From Caulobacter segnis (GTDB lineage Bacteria; Pseudomonadota; Alphaproteobacteria; Caulobacterales; Caulobacteraceae): DNA of 64,000 bases. The notes beneath the pieces were generated by a model. It was not told where the DNA came from. It saw only the letters and a program-made list of their open reading frames with translations, and did no database searches. The translations under genes and the position numbers were made by a program. The stretch's first letter is position 1. Each line of letters starts with the position of its first letter. Of this stretch, positions 62,884 through 64,000 are shown one piece after another. The stretch is taken from the NCBI RefSeq assembly GCF_019931575.1, contig NZ_CP082923.1, positions 2,480,001 to 2,544,000 on the forward strand. Direction: 5' to 3'.

Positions 62884-63084
62884 TCACCCGCCACCGATAA
62901 AAGTGACGATCTCGATGCGATCGCCGTCGGCCAGCGCCGTGTCGGCATAGGTCGAGCGCGGGGCGATCTCGAGGTTGCGCTCGACCGCCACCTTGCGGGC
63001 GTCCAGGCCCAGCGACGCCACCAGATCGGCGATCGTGACCACGCCGGCCACGTCCCGCTCTTCCCCGTTCAGCAAAAGCCTCAT
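62884..63084 (-). CDS. thiS: Sulfur carrier protein ThiS
   Basis: 66 residues from ATG 63084; a ubiquitin-like fold ending F-I-G-G-G, so the required C-terminal Gly-Gly is present with one extra Gly before it. Carries the thiocarboxylate sulfur to ThiG. The short upstream region shows no thiamine riboswitch core. Confidence 0.93.
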   Translation of the reverse strand: MRLLLNGEERDVAGVVTIADLVASLGLDARKVAVERNLEIAPRSTYADTALADGDRIEIVTFIGGG

Positions 63085-63163
63085 CTCACCTCCGAAGCGA
63101 GCCGTGCTTGTGACCCGGCGGAACCGGCTATACAAGACCTCCCGGAATCGACGGCGGAGCCGC

Positions 63164-63604
63164 ATGGTAAAACCGATCCACGTGCTGAGCGGGCCCAATC
63201 TCAACCTGTTGGGGACCCGCGAGCCCGAGATTTATGGCAAGGACACCCTCGAGGATGTTCGTACGCGCTGTGAGGCGCGGGCGGCTTCGCGTGGTGTTTC
63301 GGTGGTCTTCCGCCAGTCCAACCATGAGGGCGTGCTGATCGATTGGGTGCAGGAGGCGCGTGAGTCTGCCTCGGCGCTGGTCATCAATCCGGCCGGCTAC
63401 GGCCACACCTCGATCGCGCTTCTGGATGCGCTCAAGACCTTGAGCATCCCGGTGATCGAGTGCCACCTGTCCAACCCGGCGGCGCGGGAGGAATTCCGCC
63501 GCCACACCTTCGTTTCGCTGGCCGCCACCGGGATCGTCTCCGGCTTCGGCGCGGCGAGTTATGAACTGGCGCTCGAGGCCGCTTTCGGCCTGATCCGCGT
63601 TTAG
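63164..63604 (+). CDS. aroQ: 3-dehydroquinate dehydratase, type II
   Basis: 146 residues from ATG 63164 (GGCGGAG upstream). [17 protein letters not shown] with the catalytic Tyr, [10 protein letters not shown] and catalytic His in E-C-H-L-S-N-P are all intact. Third step of the shikimate pathway. It is 61 bp before accB, the common aroQ-accB-accC order. Confidence 0.97.
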   Translation: MVKPIHVLSGPNLNLLGTREPEIYGKDTLEDVRTRCEARAASRGVSVVFRQSNHEGVLIDWVQEARESASALVINPAGYGHTSIALLDALKTLSIPVIECHLSNPAAREEFRRHTFVSLAATGIVSGFGAASYELALEAAFGLIRV

Positions 63605-63665
63605 CAACGATATCGCCCGGCGTTTTCCGCCGCCGAGGCGCTTCAGAAGAACAAGGTAAGCTTCA

Positions 63666-64000
63666 ATGTCGAACCCCAAGGCCCCCGCCGATCCGGTCGA
63701 AGCTCCGGCCATCGACGCCCGTCTGGTCCGCAAGCTGGCGGACATCCTGAAGGACACGGGCCTCTCGGAGATCGAAGTCGAGCACGCGGGCCTGAAGATC
63801 CGCGTGGCTCGCGAGCTGACCGCCGCGCCGGTCAACTACGTCCAGGCCGCCGCGCCGGCCTACGCCCCGGCTCCGGTCGCGGCCGCCCCTGTCGCCGCCC
63901 CGGCTCCGGTCGCCGAAGCCGCTCCGACCCCCGCCGCCGCCCGTGGCGACGCCGTGAAGTCGCCGATGGTCGGCACCGCCTATCTGTCGCCCCAGCCGGG
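63666..64000 (+). CDS. accB: Biotin carboxyl carrier protein of acetyl-CoA carboxylase, 5' part, truncated by window edge
   Basis: Open frame from ATG 63666 (AAGGTAAG upstream) to the last base. Residues 1-50 include D-I-L-K-D-T-G-L-S-E-I-E-V and L-K-I-R-V-A-R, the N-terminal domain of BCCP, followed by an Ala/Pro linker and the start of the biotinyl domain (K-S-P-M-V-G-T-A-Y). The biotinylated lysine lies past the window end. Confidence 0.94.
   Translation, partial: MSNPKAPADPVEAPAIDARLVRKLADILKDTGLSEIEVEHAGLKIRVARELTAAPVNYVQAAAPAYAPAPVAAAPVAAPAPVAEAAPTPAAARGDAVKSPMVGTAYLSPQP

Noticed and set aside
63085..63163. Thiamine riboswitch upstream of thiS
   Set aside because: Only 79 bases separate thiS and aroQ, and the conserved TPP-aptamer core is not present.

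Overview
The window is GC-rich, densely coded chromosomal DNA. It reads as an alphaproteobacterium of the Caulobacteraceae, most likely a Caulobacter. The supports are gene order remembered from Caulobacter crescentus (secG-pyrG, eno-ftsB-pdhA-pdhB-pdhC, the suf cluster, M23 peptidase-bacA-prfB-pbp1A-amiC-rne), an E1-beta with its own lipoyl domain, GANTC sites, many four-base stop/start overlaps, and Caulobacter-like intergenic hairpin repeats. I see no prophage, insertion sequence, CRISPR array, rRNA or tRNA gene. It is core chromosome with a few accessory genes.

Layout. 1-1159: tail of an acyl-ACP synthetase (Aas type) and a DoxX membrane protein. 1156-9295, minus strand: central carbon block ftsB, pdhA, pdhB, a GFA-type zinc protein, pdhC, glutathione peroxidase, lpdA and a DUF6880-like protein. 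9296-9753 is a gene-free, AT-richer stretch ending in the eno terminator. 9754-15674: eno, an enoyl-CoA hydratase, a two-domain retropepsin-like protease, rpmF, pyrG and secG. 15816-19261: GNAT acetyltransferase, a 770-bp non-coding but highly structured interval with an inverted repeat pair, a DsbA-like protein, and a serine hydrolase behind a striking tandem operator. 19269-25490: mfd, sdhE, a methyltransferase and an RhlE-type RNA helicase. 25552-29868: an HTTM-like membrane protein with an unknown partner, an aa3-oxidase subunit IV-like peptide, a GT61 glycosyltransferase and coniferyl-aldehyde dehydrogenase. 30063-36573: diguanylate cyclase, enoyl-CoA hydratase, acetamidase, DUF6165, GT9, a TetR regulator, an acyltransferase and a small membrane protein.

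36586-43824 is a tightly overlapping Fe-S assembly operon: iscR, a cysteine desulfurase, sufB, a small unknown, sufC, sufD, sufS, sufT, sufA. It is followed by an alpha/beta hydrolase, a type II NADH dehydrogenase with a perfect FNR/FixK box just downstream of its promoter, anmK, tyrS, a bacterioferritin comigratory protein-type peroxiredoxin, and then a cell-envelope block: M23 peptidase with bactofilin bacA, prfB with its programmed frameshift, PBP1A, and amidase amiC. The end of the window carries rne with a long leader, an M48 protease, a DsbA-like lipoprotein, thiG, thiS, aroQ and the start of accB.

The best leads are regulatory. First, a possibly leaderless 16-codon leader peptide with adjacent Tyr codons and competing hairpins sits upstream of tyrS. 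Second, the ndh FNR/FixK box occupies a repressing position. Third, tandem 12-bp palindromes overlap the promoter of the serine hydrolase. Fourth, a structured 16.3-16.8 kb interval has no gene. Fifth, RhlE and RNase E carry similar charged low-complexity tails. All statements rest on reading the sequence; no search or folding program was run.
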